DNA of 40,000 nucleotides, taken from positions 1-40,000 of the forward strand of contig NC_006692.1 of the NCBI RefSeq assembly GCF_000091045.1, given 5' to 3'. The stretch comes from Cryptococcus deneoformans JEC21 (lineage: Eukaryota > Basidiomycota > Tremellomycetes > Tremellales > Cryptococcaceae). The translations under genes were made by a program, and so were the position numbers. The notes beneath the pieces are model-generated. The model was not told where the DNA came from. It did no database searches and saw nothing but the letters and a program-made list of their open reading frames with translations. Below, in pieces: positions 36,997-40,000 of this stretch. Numbering within the stretch: position 1 is the first letter of the stretch; each line of letters begins with the position of its first letter.

Positions 36997-37336
36997 TGTG
37001 TATAGCTTGCAGTAAAACCTGGGAGAGCAGAAAAGATGAATACGGTTCACAGCTCGAGTGGCCCAAGTGATTGCCGCCTCCACGCACAAGCTCTGATCGT
37101 CAACAACAACCCTTTGCTCCCCTGCGTCATCGCGCGCCTTTATTTCGTTCAAGCGTCCTGGGACTCCCACGCCTACTCTCCAAGATAGTCCCGCGAGCAA
37201 AGACGGCGAGACGGCGGCGTTATCCACGTGGCGCACTTCCCTCTCTGCCTGATTGTTGATCTTCGCCGTCTCCATCTCTCGCTGCGTACCCATATACTCC
37301 TTCTCCTATTCTCCCTCACCATCTTCCTCCAGAGCA
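36997..37336. promoter_or_regulatory. Divergent promoter region, GDI / CK2 beta
   Basis: A 340-bp head-to-head interval. CACGTG is present at 37225-37230. The C/T-rich segment just before the CK2 beta ATG is typical of Cryptococcus 5' leaders. Confidence 0.45.
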
Positions 37337-38654
37337 ATGGCGCAGCCTGCGTACCCGGAACTCGATCCCGAAGAGCTTGAGGAGGAAGAAATTTATGGTA
37401 TGTCAGGAAATAGGAAGAAAGAATGACGGTACGCCTGATTAACGTGATGATAGAATCCGAGACTGCGTCTTCCACCCAAACATCGACCCTCACATGGATC
37501 GTACGTCTGCGCCTCCAATTACGTGCCTTTTTAACTGACGCTCCCCTTTGCAGAATTGGTACACATCCCTCACAGGTCACGACTACTTTTGCGAAGTCCA
37601 TGAAGAATTTATCGAAGATGATTTCAACCTGACAGGATTGCAATCTATGGTGCCCTTCTGGAAGGAGGCGTTGGATATGGTTCTGGATGTTGAACCTGGT
37701 ACGTTACAACATCAAATACACGGTTTAAAAGATCTGACCTGATGGAAACGGTCCAGAAGAAGATTCATCCAAAATCCCAGACGTATCCATCGTCGAGTCT
37801 TCCGCAGAGCTTTTGTATGGGATGGTACATCAGAGGTTTATCTTGACCAAGGCCGGCCTTTCATCAATGGTACTTTAGCTCATTTCCCTCCTTATCATAC
37901 ATTGCGCTTACTCCGTTACAAGGTCGAGAAATACGATGCGGGACATTTCGGCGGCTGCCCTCGAGTATTCTGCAACGCTACCCCCGTTTTACCATGCGGC
38001 CGCTCCGACATGCCCGGTATTGATACCGTCAAACTCTACTGCCCCAACTGTGGTGACATCTATACCCCTCCCAGCAGTAAATACCAAAACGTCGACGGCG
38101 CATTCTTTGGTACATCCTTTGCACCTTTATTCTTCCAAACGTACCCCGAACTCCACTCTGTCCCATTCTGTCCTTCCTCTTCCTCCTCCTCTTCTGTCGC
38201 TGCCGGAACGAACCCCTCTTCAGCTCGACCTTCGCCGACACCTTCCGCCGCATTAATTGGTGGAGCGACATACACAAATCCCAACCCTCATGGTGGCCAG
38301 CGGCCCGCCCTCGGGAGGGTATACCAACCCAAGATTTACGGATTCAAGGTTTCCGAGCGCGCGAGGAGCGGACCGAGAATGAAATGGTTGAGGGAGAGAC
38401 CAGAAAAGGCAGAGGAACTCGATCAAGTTGATTGGAAAGGGAGATGGAAGAATGAAAGTGGGGCGTATGGTGCGGGGAATGAGAATGGAAAGGGAGATGA
38501 GGATGAAGAGATGGAAGGGAATCTAGAGGTGAGGAAGGGGAAATTGTTTGATGATGAGGATGAACCCGAAGATGATGATGAAGAAGAAGAGGAGGAAGAA
38601 GTGGGCAAGGTGGTGCCGGAAGCTTCAACAGCGACGTTCTCTACTCGTCGGTGA
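37337..38654 (+). CDS. CKB1: Casein kinase 2 regulatory (beta) subunit
   Basis: Five exons (37337-37397, 37454-37500, 37554-37698, 37757-37869, 37923-38654) give 365 residues. The conserved core reads WINWYTSLTGHDYFCEVHEEFIEDDFNLTGL, ALDMVLDVEP, LLYGMVHQRFILTKAGLSSMVEKYDAGHFG, and the zinc-ribbon CPRVFCN...LYCPNCGDIYTPPSSKYQNVDGAFFGTSF with all four cysteines. The acidic loop seen in other beta subunits (after TGL) is reduced to a few residues. After the core comes a C-terminal extension of about 165 residues: Ser-rich, then KIYGFKVSERARSGPRMKW, then a long Glu/Asp tail. The protein dimerises and docks catalytic CK2 alpha. Whether this is the CKB1 or CKB2 orthologue is uncertain. Confidence 0.93.
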
Positions 38655-39472
38655 GGATGATCTTTGTCGGTTTTCATGGTTATGGGTCAACATTCTACAT
38701 TTCCAACTTAGAACGGTATGTATATAGGGCAAACAAGGTGTTCTTATTTACAAGATGTCAAAGGGGGTTCGTTTTTCTCTACATTTTATACCATGAGCCC
38801 TGCATGTAAAAGATGTAACGCTTAATGATACATATTCTTGTGAGCGGAGGGTCAAGGGTCCTTCCTATACTCTTCTCGCCAATCTCCTCTTCTTCAATTC
38901 CTTGTCTGGTATCAGATAGATGTTACAATGATCAGCTCTTTTCCATATAGATCTCGACGACCAGCTATGATGGTTGATGGTCACTGAAATTATGATGAAC
39001 GACCGACATGACAGCTTTCCCATTCGAACTGCCAGAAGGATGAGGCGGGCTTAAAGAAGTGATTAGGTAGAATGGACTAGGGGTAGGCAACGACAAAGGG
39101 ATTAGCCGAAACTGTAGTCACCACTCACAAATTCTAATCCTTAATAACGAACGTTCAAAAAAAGACGAAGAAAGATAGGCGAATACGCACAGACATCGTT
39201 TTTACGCACACGGCACAAGTGCATCATTTTAAAGTCAGGCTTTACGTAATTTTTTGGACTGCATCCGGGGATAACGGGCGGCGGTTATATCGCTCCGTAC
39301 CACCGAAGCCGCCGCCGATTGATAATTGACGCTTTGCTCGACTTGGAACTTTTATCAAAGTTGGAAAAACAAAAATCCCACTTTCCTGTACACACCATTC
39401 AAACCACCGTTCCCTATCTTCTCATCAACATCTTCTCAAGGAAAGGGTCCGCAAGAGAAAATAGTATATGAT
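38655..39472. other. Intergenic, no gene seen
   Basis: About 820 bp holding the CK2 beta terminator and the promoter of the next gene. The open frame upstream of 39473 contains no family-like residues. Confidence 0.5.
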
Positions 39473-40000
39473 ATGTCCAAGATTTCTTCAACGTGCACCA
39501 GGCAGCTCAGCTCGCTCGCCACCAAAATCAACAGACCAATCCCCCAACGAGCATTACATACCTCTTCCCACAAACCTTCTGCGACCTCTTCATCCTTCAA
39601 GGGAGCCAGTAATGGGAGGTTAAACGTTTTGACTTCTCAGTTTGGACAGAAAAGGGCGTTGCATTCGTCTTCACGTACGTCGAGTTATGAATCGTTTTCG
39701 AGTCATCGTTTCTGTCATGACAGCTGACAGTTGAATCTAGCTCGGTGGCATGGTGACCTCGTTCGTCCCGAACCTGGAACAGGGTATGTAATTTGCTGGC
39801 TTCCGAGGTTATAATCCCAACTTCACTTCGATTTTGGCGCTCGTTCTGCTTTTACATTTTTCTCGCTCAGCAGTGTTTGTTGCATCTTAGCGTACCAACG
39901 CTTTTCCGCTGGCGTATCGCAGACTTGTGTCGTTGACTATGTGTAATGTCCATAATATCTCGTTGCTGACCATCTTGTAGGATCAAGCTCATATTTCGGG
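39473..40000 (+). CDS. Mitochondrial protein, 5' part; probable adrenodoxin-type [2Fe-2S] ferredoxin
   Basis: The first exon (39473-39674) encodes a Ser/Arg/Lys-rich, acid-poor leader (MSKISSTCTRQLSSLATK... RALHTSSH... KRALHSSSR), a clear mitochondrial targeting sequence with two RALH(T/S)SS repeats. Exon 2 (39741-39782) gives PRWHGDLVRPEPGTG and exon 3 starts at 39981 with IKLIFR before the window ends. A His-Gly leader, then P(K/E)PGxG(I/V)K(L/V)xF, is how fungal Yah1-type ferredoxins begin their beta-grasp domain. The cysteine cluster that would prove it lies beyond the window, so the identity is tentative while the targeting signal is firm. Confidence 0.5.

Noticed and set aside
37225..37230. 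CACGTG as a Pho4 site for GDI or CK2 beta
   Set aside because: A single palindrome near housekeeping genes; it mainly shows that the hexamer alone is not specific.

Overview
The window is a chromosome end from a basidiomycete yeast, almost certainly a Cryptococcus species (neoformans/gattii complex or a close relative). It opens with C-strand telomere repeats of the 8-bp TAACCCCC type. Nearly every gene is cut by many 45-70 bp introns with GT..AG borders and CTRAY-type branch sites, which is the typical Cryptococcus gene style. Sixteen genes and one pseudogene could be traced. Where I counted exon lengths (entries that state an exact residue number) they join in frame; in the others I checked the junctions that are described. 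No tRNA, rRNA, transposon or CRISPR array was recognised.

Region by region: (1) 1-1914, telomere abutting a 5'-truncated anion/allantoate-type MFS transporter. (2) 2766-12569, a phosphorus-flavoured stretch: Mg-dependent phosphatase-1, a small acidic nuclear-type protein, a membrane-anchored histidine acid phosphatase, a Git1/phosphate-type MFS transporter and a membrane-anchored PhoD-type phosphatase. (3) 12879-19436, a glycan stretch: UDP-galactopyranose mutase head-to-head with a CAP10-family glycosyltransferase, followed by a DUF3431 type II membrane protein. (4) 19700-22932, a decayed short-chain dehydrogenase pseudogene divergent from an intact L-arabinitol/sorbitol-type dehydrogenase. 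(5) 25181-32302, an iron stretch: ferric reductase and siderophore transporter on the same strand with unusually long upstream regions. (6) 32716-40000, core genes: THI20-type thiamine enzyme, Rab GDI, casein kinase 2 beta, and the 5' part of a mitochondrial protein, probably an adrenodoxin-type ferredoxin.

How they may work together: acid phosphatase, PhoD phosphatase and the transporter could release and import phosphate or glycerophosphodiesters; ferric reductase and siderophore carrier are two arms of iron uptake; mutase and CAP10-like enzyme both serve surface glycan synthesis. These links are inferred from product families and proximity, not shown by the sequence. The most distinctive observations are the telomere-truncated transporter, coding microexons of 12 and 16 nt, one GC-AG intron, and the multi-lesion dehydrogenase pseudogene. 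I did not find a convincing wholly new system.
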